Assembly: GCF_020405185.1 (NCBI RefSeq)
Contig: NZ_CP084463.1
Coordinates: 1,674,001-1,738,000 of the forward strand
Source: Halomicrobium salinisoli
GTDB lineage: Archaea > Halobacteriota > Halobacteria > Halobacteriales > Haloarculaceae
Reading direction: 5' to 3'
DNA: 64,000 nucleotides
Position 1 is the first letter of the stretch; each line of letters starts with the position of its first letter. The notes beneath the pieces are model-generated. The model saw only the letters and a list, made by a program, of their open reading frames with translations. It ran no database searches and had not been told where the DNA came from. The position numbers were made by a program, and so were the translations under genes. This document shows positions 33,584 to 40,719 of this stretch, one piece after another.

Positions 33584-34803
33584 GCCGGACCACGAGCGCC
33601 CCGGACAGCCTCGACGACGAGGCCGTGCTGCTCGTCGGTCACGGCTCGCGCCGCGAGAAGTCCAACGAGCAGGTCAGGGAGCTTGCGGCCGACCTGGAGG
33701 GACGGCTCGGCGTCCCCGTCGACGCCGCGTTCCTCGAACTCGCGGAGCCGGCCATCGACGAGGCCGTCGACGGGCTCGCGCCGACCGTCTCGTCGATTAC
33801 CGTCGTCCACCTGTCGCTGTTCGCCGCCAGCCACGTCAAGAACGACGTGCCGCTGGCCGTCGAGCAGGCCCGCGAGCGCCACCCCGAGCTGACCATCGAC
33901 AACGGCGCGCACCTCGGCGTCCACCCGGCCATCCTCGACCTACTGGACGACCGCGCCGCGGCCGTCGAGGACGAACTGGGCGTCGACCGCGAGGACGACG
34001 AGGTCGCGGCGGTCGTCTGCGCCCGCGGCTCCAGCGACCCGGACGCCAACGCCGACGTCTACAAACTGGCCCGGCTGCTCTACGAAGGCCGGGAGTTCGA
34101 CCGCGTCGAGGCGTCGTTCATCGGCGTCACGGAACCGCTGCTCGACGATACCCTGCACGACCTCGCGAAGACGCGGCCGGACGCCGTCGTCGTCCTCCCC
34201 TACATGCTCGGCGATGGCGTGCTGACGGGCCGGATCAAGGACGGCGCCCGCGAGTTCGACGACGACTACCCCTACGTCGACGCCGCGCCGGGCGAGCCGC
34301 TGGGGACGGATCCCCGGCTGCTGGACGTCCTCGGCGACCGCTGGCAGGAGGCCCGCACGGGCAGCGTCGACATGTCCTGTGACACCTGCAAGTACAAGGT
34401 CGAACTCGACGGCTACGAGGAGGACCAGGGCGGCGCCCGGGCGATGCTGCGGGCGCTGACCCACCAGGCGGAGCACGCCGACCGCGGGGACGTCGACGAC
34501 GACCCGCACGTCCACGACGCGCCGGAGAAGCACGTCGCCGTCTGCACGAACCAGACCTGCGCCGCCGACGGGTCACCCGCCGTGCTGGAGCGGTTGCGAC
34601 AGGCCGCCCGGGACAGCGACGAGTGCGACGCCCGGATCACGCGCTCGTCGTGTCTCGGGCGCTGCGGGGACGGCCCGATGGTCGCCGTCTACCCCGACGG
34701 CGTCTGGTACGGCGGCGTCGAGAGCGACGACGCCGACCGCATCGTCTCCGACCACCTCGATCGGGACCGTATCGTATCCGACTTAGTGGATCAGACACTG
34801 TGA
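33580..34803 (+). CDS. cbiX: CbiX sirohydrochlorin cobaltochelatase fused to a [2Fe-2S] thioredoxin-like domain
   Basis: A 407-residue protein. Residues 15-130 and 140-260 are the two chelatase halves (VLLVGHGSRREKSNEQV with H21, VHLSLFAASHVKND; VVCARGSSDPDANADVYKLAR, VLPYMLGDGVLTGRIKD). A CDTCK segment follows, then residues 310-400 form a thioredoxin-like ferredoxin domain with C-x4-C (CTNQTC) and SSCLGRCGDGP. CbiX inserts Co2+ into sirohydrochlorin, the early (anaerobic) entry to B12. The fused Fe-S domain is found in some long CbiX proteins. The His-rich loop usual in CbiX is replaced by DDDPHVHDAPEKH. It overlaps the upstream gene by ATGA. Confidence 0.9.
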   Translation: MSRTTSAPDSLDDEAVLLVGHGSRREKSNEQVRELAADLEGRLGVPVDAAFLELAEPAIDEAVDGLAPTVSSITVVHLSLFAASHVKNDVPLAVEQARERHPELTIDNGAHLGVHPAILDLLDDRAAAVEDELGVDREDDEVAAVVCARGSSDPDANADVYKLARLLYEGREFDRVEASFIGVTEPLLDDTLHDLAKTRPDAVVVLPYMLGDGVLTGRIKDGAREFDDDYPYVDAAPGEPLGTDPRLLDVLGDRWQEARTGSVDMSCDTCKYKVELDGYEEDQGGARAMLRALTHQAEHADRGDVDDDPHVHDAPEKHVAVCTNQTCAADGSPAVLERLRQAARDSDECDARITRSSCLGRCGDGPMVAVYPDGVWYGGVESDDADRIVSDHLDRDRIVSDLVDQTL

Positions 34804-34809
34804 GAACGT

Positions 34810-35181
34810 ATGAGCTGCTACGAGATCGAAGCGCTGCGACTCGGCCTGCTGAACGTCCTCGGCACCGACGACGACCACGCCCGCGAGCACGCGGAGCAGG
34901 AACTGGAGGGCCACCTCGACGGCCCCATCGAGGGGCTGGCGAACGCCGACACCCTCGCGGAGATCGAACGCCACCTCGACGCGGCGCTCGTGGATCTGGA
35001 GGAGGAGATCGCGCAGGCGGACGAGGACGACCCCGAGTACGACTACCTCCGGGGACGGCTCGTCGCCGTCCGCGACGCCGAGCGGGCGGTCCACCGGATC
35101 ACGGCGCAGGGAGAGGACGTCCTCGCGGGCCTGGGCGAGGCCCACGACGTCCTCCACGAGGCCTTCCCAGTGGATGAGTAG
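34810..35181 (+). CDS. DUF3209 protein
   Basis: A 123-residue acidic, helical protein (MSCYEIEALRLGLLNVLG, ALVDLEEEIAQADEDDPEYDYLRGRL, RAVHRITAQGEDVL). It matches DUF3209, a small family I know mainly from haloarchaeal cobalamin loci. No metal motif apart from one Cys at residue 3. It lies 6 bp after cbiX and overlaps the propeller gene by 8 bp, so it should be co-expressed with both. Function unknown. Confidence 0.75.
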   Translation: MSCYEIEALRLGLLNVLGTDDDHAREHAEQELEGHLDGPIEGLANADTLAEIERHLDAALVDLEEEIAQADEDDPEYDYLRGRLVAVRDAERAVHRITAQGEDVLAGLGEAHDVLHEAFPVDE

Positions 35182-36427
35182 TCAGTACGCTTCGAGTGCT
35201 TCGCTCGGGGAGGCACCGCCCGCACGGTCGCGCCACCAGGGCCGGCGCTCGGCGGTCGTCGCGACCGACGAGTGGGTCGTCGCGGGCCTGGCCGATGGCG
35301 GCGTAGTCGGGTTCGACCACGACCTCACGCGGCGGTGGCGCTGGAAGGTGTCTACGGGCCCGGACGAAGCCGACCCCAGCGTCGTCGCCGCGGCGCCGCT
35401 GGGCGACACCGTCGTCGCGGGCGAGCGGAGCGCCCGCGGCGAGATCCGCTGTCACGACGCCGCCACCGGCGAGGTCCGCTGGCGCCTGCGCGCGGCCGAC
35501 GACGTCGGCGGCCCGCAGAAGGACACCCGCTTCTTCCTACCGTTCGTCGCGAGCCTCGCCAGCGACGGCGACCGCTGCTACGCGGCCGCTCGCCGGTACG
35601 AGCGGACGAACGGGGGCGACCGGCACTTCGAGAGCGCCGTCTACGCGATCGAGTCTGACGGGTCGATCGCCTGGACCTACGAGACGGACGCGTCGCCTAT
35701 CTCCGTCGACGTCCGCGGCGACCGCGTGGGCGTGACGTACAACCGGTGTCCCGGCGAGCACCAGCACGGGCTGGTCGTCCTCGACGCCGCCGACGGGTCA
35801 CCCCGGTGGATGTGGGACCCCGGCACCGAGGGCCAGCGCCGGGCCGGCGACGTCTCACTGCTCGACGAGGGCGCCGTCGTCGCCAGCCACGGCGACTACT
35901 GCGGCTACCGCCTGGGATCCGGCGGCGCCGAGCGCTGGCGACTCCCGCTGGCGACGCCGGCGGACGTCGACGGCGAGACGGTCTACGCCTACCCGAACCA
36001 CGTCCACGCGACGGGCGAGGGGGCGGTCTTCGTGACGGGCAATACCTATCCTGAGGAGGGCCGCGAGACCGAAGCGCGCCACCCGGACGAACATACCGCA
36101 GTGGGCGTGTCGCTGGATGGAGAGCAACGCTGGTCGGCGTCCGTCGGCGGGTTCGCCAGCGGCGTCGGTGCAGCGGGGTCGCTCGTCGCCGTGCCGGGTG
36201 CCCAGCACTTCCGCGACCGCGACGCCGACGCGCACGCGCTCCGACTCTTCGACGTAGAGCGGGGACAGGTCGCCGTCCACGACATCGACGGCGTGGCCGC
36301 CGCGGCCGCCGTCGCGGGCGACGCCGCGGTCGCCGTGGAGGAACCCGTCGTATACCACGACGAGGGGACCGAGCGCGGGGCGTATCGGCTCCACCGCCGG
36401 GAAACCTCGGTCGAATTCACGGACTGA
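35174..36427 (+). CDS. PQQ-like beta-propeller protein of the cobalamin operon
   Basis: A 417-residue protein built of repeated four-strand blades, each with the pattern (D)-x-(S/A)-T/D-G-x-x-x-W (for example GFDHDLTRRWRWKV, CHDAATGEVRWRL, AIESDGSIAWTYET, VLDAADGSPRWMWD, LGSGGAERWRLPL, SLDGEQRWSASV). This is the BamB/PQQ-dehydrogenase-type propeller. It lacks a signal peptide and membrane helix, so it stays in the cytoplasm, unlike most such proteins. It is the last gene of the run started at cbiH1. A scaffold or cofactor-binding role in corrin synthesis is inferred only from position. Confidence 0.75.
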   Translation: MSSQYASSASLGEAPPARSRHQGRRSAVVATDEWVVAGLADGGVVGFDHDLTRRWRWKVSTGPDEADPSVVAAAPLGDTVVAGERSARGEIRCHDAATGEVRWRLRAADDVGGPQKDTRFFLPFVASLASDGDRCYAAARRYERTNGGDRHFESAVYAIESDGSIAWTYETDASPISVDVRGDRVGVTYNRCPGEHQHGLVVLDAADGSPRWMWDPGTEGQRRAGDVSLLDEGAVVASHGDYCGYRLGSGGAERWRLPLATPADVDGETVYAYPNHVHATGEGAVFVTGNTYPEEGRETEARHPDEHTAVGVSLDGEQRWSASVGGFASGVGAAGSLVAVPGAQHFRDRDADAHALRLFDVERGQVAVHDIDGVAAAAAVAGDAAVAVEEPVVYHDEGTERGAYRLHRRETSVEFTD

Positions 36428-36442
36428 CGGCGGCCCGTCTCC

Positions 36443-37498
36443 TCAGACGTACCTCGCGACGAACCGCCGATGATCGGCCGCGCGCTGCTCGCGCTCGTCG
36501 CGGTCCGGATACCACAGCGGGAGACACGCCATCGCGTCCAGCCGGCAGGCGAGTCGATAGACTCGCAGTCGCTCCTCCGTCGCCTCGTCGAAGGTCCACT
36601 CGTCGCGAGCGTCGGCGTAGGCCGTCCGTAGCGCGTCTCTGAGTTCCACCGCCCGATCGGTGCCTTCCACGTCGGGCGTGAGCAGCAACGACTCGGTACT
36701 CGCGAGGTTGAACGCGGGCGGGGCCGCCATGACGTTTCCCCAGTCGAGGACCGCCCGCGCCTCGCCGGTCTCCGGATCGAGCAGCAGGTTGCCGTAGCGG
36801 TAGTCCTTGTTGCAGTACGTCGGCGGGCCCGGGTCGGGAAGTTCCGGGACCGTCTCTCTGAGGTACCGACGCACGTCGGGCACCAGGTCCGCGAACCGCG
36901 ACTGGTCGTCGGCGAGATCCGGGAAGTACCCGCCGTCGGCGAGGCTGTCGAGCGTGTCCTCGTAAGAGGCGAGCAGCCAGTCGTGGAACCCGTCGTGGTC
37001 GCCGTCCTCGGGCACGGCCAGTTCGCCGTCGCGGACGCCGACGCCGCCGACGCGCGGCAGCGGCCCGAGGTCGTGCAGTTCGGCGAGGTGCTCGCCGGCC
37101 TCGCGGAAGACCCGCTCGCGCGCCCGCGGCGACAGCTCGTCCGCACGGTTCTCGAAGTTCTCGCCGTCGACGCGTTCCATCAGGTAGAACGGCGCGGGGA
37201 ACGCCTCGTGGTCGTCGCAGTAGCCGAAGACGTCCGGGACCGGAATCCCCGTCTCTCGGCCGACCAGCGTCAGCAGCCGCGGTTCGGTACGAGCTCGCTC
37301 GGGCGAGACGTGGTCGGCGGTCGCCGCCTTCAGGACGACGGAGCGGTCGCCCGCCGGCGTCTCGACCTCGAGGAGGGCCACCGAGTCGGTGCCGTGATCG
37401 GCCCGCTCGATCGCGGCGACCTCCCAGGACGGTTCCAGGTAGCGGACCATCCCTCGGATAGCCTGGTCGGCGACTGCCGGCATCGACTCGTCGGTCAT
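36443..37498 (-). CDS. Aminoglycoside phosphotransferase (APH)-family kinase
   Basis: A 351-residue protein of the APH/choline-kinase fold. The ATP-binding lobe has SVVLKAATADH, the catalytic loop is YCNKDYRYGNLLLD (Brenner-type with Asp) and the metal-binding motif ARAVLDWGNVMAAPP. The N-terminal region carries a Gly-rich-loop-like ADHGTDSVALLEV. Such archaeal kinases phosphorylate small hydroxylated molecules; substrate unknown. It lies convergent to the propeller gene between the biosynthetic genes and the cobalt transporter, so a role in B12 salvage (for example phosphorylating an aminoalcohol) is possible but unproven. Confidence 0.8.
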   Translation of the reverse strand: MTDESMPAVADQAIRGMVRYLEPSWEVAAIERADHGTDSVALLEVETPAGDRSVVLKAATADHVSPERARTEPRLLTLVGRETGIPVPDVFGYCDDHEAFPAPFYLMERVDGENFENRADELSPRARERVFREAGEHLAELHDLGPLPRVGGVGVRDGELAVPEDGDHDGFHDWLLASYEDTLDSLADGGYFPDLADDQSRFADLVPDVRRYLRETVPELPDPGPPTYCNKDYRYGNLLLDPETGEARAVLDWGNVMAAPPAFNLASTESLLLTPDVEGTDRAVELRDALRTAYADARDEWTFDEATEERLRVYRLACRLDAMACLPLWYPDRDEREQRAADHRRFVARYV

Positions 37499-37572
37499 GC
37501 GACGCCGTTCACCCGGTTCCGGCAAAAGTGCGCCGTCTGTCGCGATGAACGCTCCCCGAAGACGAGCGACGT

Positions 37573-38283
37573 TCAGTCCGCCGTCGAGGGGTAGTCGGTG
37601 TCGACCGCCGCGAGTTCGGGATCGTCGAACCAGGCGTGGACAGCGGCGATGGTCGTCCACAGCGCGACCTGACCGAAGACCACCGTCCAGCGGTAGGCCG
37701 AAGCCAGCGCGGCGGGCACGTGGCCGTGAACCGGATTCGCCGGCGCGAGCGCGGCGGGAATCGCCAGCAGCGCCAGCGGCGCCAGCGTCGCCGCGGCTCT
37801 GACTGCCGTGTGCCGCCCGGCGGTCCGCCTGTGGGCCAGCCCGGAAAGTACCGCGACGGTAGCGCCCGCGACCATCATCCCGCCGTACCAGAGCATCCGA
37901 GGCTCCGTCCCCAGCGACTGCTCGACGCCCGGCGGCTGGGGCGGCAGGACGAGCCACGGCGCGCCGGAGACGGTCAGGAACCCGGCCGCGGCCAGCGCGA
38001 ACCGCCGGGTCGCGCCGGAGCCGGGCAGCGCCGGTTCGAGGAAGTAGTACGCGATTCCGAAGACGGCCACCCCGAACAGCAGGCCCCAGAGGACGCCGCC
38101 GCCGACGCCGGCCGCGGCCGTCGTCAGATCGGAGACGGCTAGGCCGCCGCCGTGGCCGTGGTCGGGCTCGAACGTCTCGAGGCCGGCGGTGAACGCGTTG
38201 CCGACGGTCGCGACGAACAGGCCGTAGACGAGGCCGCCGGCGACGCCCGCGAGCGCGCCGCGTTCGAGGTGGTCGGTCGCCAT
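37573..38283 (-). CDS. cbtA: CbtA, cobalt transporter subunit
   Basis: A 236-residue membrane protein with about five helices and the CbtA pattern LERGALAGVAGGLVYGLFVATVGNAF, EPDHGHGGG (metal-binding His), FGIAYYFLEPALPGSG, and GAPWLVLPPQPPGVEQ. CbtAB are predicted cobalt importers under B12 control in many prokaryotes. Start is the ATG at 38281-38283; the CbtB stop TGA overlaps it (ATGA-type). It supplies cobalt to CbiX or CobN. Confidence 0.88.
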   Translation of the reverse strand: MATDHLERGALAGVAGGLVYGLFVATVGNAFTAGLETFEPDHGHGGGLAVSDLTTAAAGVGGGVLWGLLFGVAVFGIAYYFLEPALPGSGATRRFALAAAGFLTVSGAPWLVLPPQPPGVEQSLGTEPRMLWYGGMMVAGATVAVLSGLAHRRTAGRHTAVRAAATLAPLALLAIPAALAPANPVHGHVPAALASAYRWTVVFGQVALWTTIAAVHAWFDDPELAAVDTDYPSTAD

Positions 38284-38471
38284 CAGTGGCAGGTGACGCC
38301 CGCCGAGTGGCGGAAGTTGTGCAAGGCGTCGTGGGCGAGCGGTTCCTGCAGGAACAGGAGCGTAAAGCCGAGCGCGGCCACGAAGCCGACGGCCAGCGCC
38401 AGTTGCGTCCCCGTGAGCGTCCCCGCGGCCAGGTCGATCCGGCCGCGGACTGTGTCGGTCTCTCTCTCCAT
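38283..38471 (-). CDS. cbtB: CbtB, small cobalt transporter subunit
   Basis: A 62-residue single-helix protein. The membrane helix (ALAVGFVAALGFTLLFLQE) is followed by the CbtB metal-binding tail AHDALHNFRHSAGVTCH, which ends in His. That C-terminal H-x-(L/F)-H-x-x-R-H pattern is diagnostic. It overlaps cbtA by one base and is the first gene of the transporter pair. Its TATA (TTTTACAA on the minus strand, 38513-38506) lies about 35-42 bp before the ATG, with a perfect palindrome between the two. Confidence 0.85.
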   Translation of the reverse strand: MERETDTVRGRIDLAAGTLTGTQLALAVGFVAALGFTLLFLQEPLAHDALHNFRHSAGVTCH

Positions 38472-38478
38472 CGTAAGT

Positions 38479-38501
38479 TCACTTGCCGATTGAACAAGTG
38501 A
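38479..38501. promoter_or_regulatory. Palindrome TCACTTG-N9-CAAGTGA at the cbtB start
   Basis: Perfect 7-bp arms (38479-38485 and 38495-38501) begin 8 bp before the cbtB ATG (minus strand), between TATA and the coding region. It differs from the CTAATACAA palindrome of the biosynthetic genes, so a separate repressor (cobalt- or nickel-type) may act here. Confidence 0.55.
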
Positions 38502-38537
38502 GATTGTAAAACTGTCGCCTGCCGGTGCGCCGCCGGA

Positions 38538-40685
38538 TCAGCGGCCGGCGAGGCCGTCGACGCGCTCCGCTGACAGCGCCGACAGCGGGACGACCGACGC
38601 GTCCGTCTCCGCGGCGATCACGTCGAGCAGCCCGGCGCGGCCGTCGCCCTCGCCGGCGTCGACGACGACCGTCTCGTCTGCGGCCTCGGCCAGCGTTCGG
38701 GTGGCCGACCGCGTCGCCTCGACCGGGCTGCCGTCGACCGCGTTGGCCCGACCGTCCGTGACGATCACGGCGACCGCGGCGTCCGGGTCCGCGCGTTCGA
38801 CGACCTCGCCGGCGGTAGCGAGCCCCGCGGGCAGCGGCGTCCGATCGCCGGTCGGGAGCTCCTTGAGGTGGCGCGCGGCCAGCGAGACGCTGTCGGTCGG
38901 CGGGAGCACGACGTCGGCGTCCTCACCGGCGAAGGCGACGAACGCGACCTCGTCGCGGGCCTGATAGGCGTCCTCCAATAGTTCGAGTACGGTCCCCTTC
39001 GCCGCGCGCATCGCCGGCCGCATCGAGGCGCTGGCGTCGACGGCGAACACCACGAGCGTCCCGGCGTCGCCCGCCCTGACGGACTTCCGGAGGTCGCGCG
39101 AGTCGACGCGGTCTACGCCTCTGCTGGCCGCCGCGCGGACGGACGCCGCCACGTCGACATCGGCCGTCGAGTCAGCCCGCTCCGTCCGGACCCGCGACCC
39201 CCTGTCCGCGCCGGCGGCGTCCGCACGCCCGCTCGCGGTGCCGCCGCCGGTGTCGACGGACGGGGCGTCCACGTGGGGGGCGGCGCTGTCGCCGACGCCT
39301 GCGCGTGACTGGCCGGGCAGGAGCGGCGTCGCCTCGTCGTCGGCGTCCTCTTCGGCATCGTCGCAGGAGGACTCGTCTCCGACCTCGGCGTTCGAGTCGC
39401 CGTCGCCGTCCGCGCCGGCGGGCGCCGGGGACTCCGTGGCTCCGTCGCCGTCTTCGCTCGGCTCGTCGTCTGCTTCCGAGTCGCCGTCCGAGTCCGGCCC
39501 AGAGTCAGATTCGCCGTCGCCCACCCCTGTCCCGCCTGGTTCACTTTCCTCACCGGCGTCGTCCGCTTCGTCTCCGGTCTCGCCCTCGTCGGCATCCGCT
39601 GGCTCGTCGCCGGCTGTGCCGTCCTCGCCGTGGGCATCCCCGTCCCCCTGGCCTTCACCCTCCGCGTCGTCCTCGAAGTGGTCGTCGAGCACGTCGTCGA
39701 CGTCGGGCGCGTCCTCGAACGGCCGCGATTTCAGCCGGTGTGGCAGCGCGAACTCGGCCGCCCGTTCGACGTCGGTCTCCAGCACGGCGGTCCGGCCATC
39801 GAGCGCGGCGAAGGTCCGGGCCGCGCGGGCGGTGGCGATGTCACCGCGGTGGCCGTCCAGGCCGGCGTCGCGGCACAGCTCGGCGATCTCCTCGCGGAAC
39901 TCGTCGGCGAGTTCGACGTCCGCCAGTCGGTCGCGAGCGTCGCGAAGGCGCTCGCGCGGGGACTCGGGCGCCTCCCCGATCTGTTCGCTCGCCTCGCTGT
40001 CCCCCAGTGCCTGATCGATCACCGCGACTCGGTCGTCGAGGTCCTCGCAGGCGGACACCTCGGTCTGGAGGGCGAACCGATCGCGCAACTGCGGGCGGAG
40101 GTCGCCCTCCTCGGGGTTCATCGTCCCGATCAGCGTGAACTCGGCGGGGTGGGCGACGGTCACGCCGTCGCGCTCGACGCGGTTGACCCCGCTGGCGGCG
40201 GCGTCCAGCAGGACGTCCACGAGGTGGTCGTCCAGCAGGTTCACCTCGTCCACGTAGAGGACGCCGCGGTTGGCCCGCGCGAGCAGGCCGGGATCGAACT
40301 CGTGGTCGCCGTCGAGGGCGTCGGCCACGGAGAGCGTCCCGACCACGCGGTCCCGGGTGGCTCCGAGCGGGAGCGTCACGAGGGGGACCGACCGCTCCTC
40401 GACGGGCAGATCGGCCCGCTCGCGGCAGTCCTCGCACTGGCGGGCGGGGTCGTCGGGCGGGCAACCGTACGGGCAGTCCGCGACGGCGCGCTGGGCGGGC
40501 AGGAGATCGGCGAGCGCGCGGACCGTCGTGGACTTCGCCGTGCCCTTCTCGCCGCGGATCAGCAGGCCGTCCAGGTCGTCGTTCGCGGCGACGGCCAGCA
40601 GGCCCTCTTTCAGGTCGTCCTGGCCGACCACGTCCGCGAACGACGGCCCCTGCGAAGCCTTTTTGCCGCCGCCGGGTGCAACCAT
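38538..40685 (-). CDS. Chelatase ATPase ChlI-ChlD fusion (CobN partner)
   Basis: A 715-residue protein. Residues 15-330 are an AAA+ chelatase motor (Walker A RGEKGTAKST at 44-53; YVDEVNLLDDHLVDVLLDAAASG; sensor GTMNPEEGDLRPQL) with an extra four-Cys group (CPYGC...CEDC) typical of archaeal ChlI. Residues 340-500 are a long acidic Gly/Asp/Ser linker. The C-terminal 190 residues are a VWA domain with the MIDAS DASASM. In haloarchaea this fusion replaces CobS/CobT and drives CobN. It is divergent from cobN with 34 bp between starts, so the pair shares a promoter region. Confidence 0.88.
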   Translation of the reverse strand: MVAPGGGKKASQGPSFADVVGQDDLKEGLLAVAANDDLDGLLIRGEKGTAKSTTVRALADLLPAQRAVADCPYGCPPDDPARQCEDCRERADLPVEERSVPLVTLPLGATRDRVVGTLSVADALDGDHEFDPGLLARANRGVLYVDEVNLLDDHLVDVLLDAAASGVNRVERDGVTVAHPAEFTLIGTMNPEEGDLRPQLRDRFALQTEVSACEDLDDRVAVIDQALGDSEASEQIGEAPESPRERLRDARDRLADVELADEFREEIAELCRDAGLDGHRGDIATARAARTFAALDGRTAVLETDVERAAEFALPHRLKSRPFEDAPDVDDVLDDHFEDDAEGEGQGDGDAHGEDGTAGDEPADADEGETGDEADDAGEESEPGGTGVGDGESDSGPDSDGDSEADDEPSEDGDGATESPAPAGADGDGDSNAEVGDESSCDDAEEDADDEATPLLPGQSRAGVGDSAAPHVDAPSVDTGGGTASGRADAAGADRGSRVRTERADSTADVDVAASVRAAASRGVDRVDSRDLRKSVRAGDAGTLVVFAVDASASMRPAMRAAKGTVLELLEDAYQARDEVAFVAFAGEDADVVLPPTDSVSLAARHLKELPTGDRTPLPAGLATAGEVVERADPDAAVAVIVTDGRANAVDGSPVEATRSATRTLAEAADETVVVDAGEGDGRAGLLDVIAAETDASVVPLSALSAERVDGLAGR

Positions 40686-40687
40686 AC

Positions 40688-40717
40688 TTGTATTAGAGCA
40701 AACGGAGATGTAAAATC
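40688..40717. promoter_or_regulatory. Divergent cobN / ChlID promoters with B12 half-palindrome
   Basis: TTGTATTAG (40688-40696) is the right arm of the cbiT palindrome and ends 23 bp before the cobN ATG, giving the TATA for cobN. On the minus strand TTTTACA (40717-40711) is 26-32 bp before the ChlID ATG. The two leaderless promoters overlap in 34 bp. The left arm is reduced to CAA (40679-40681). Confidence 0.55.
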
Positions 40718-40719
40718 TT

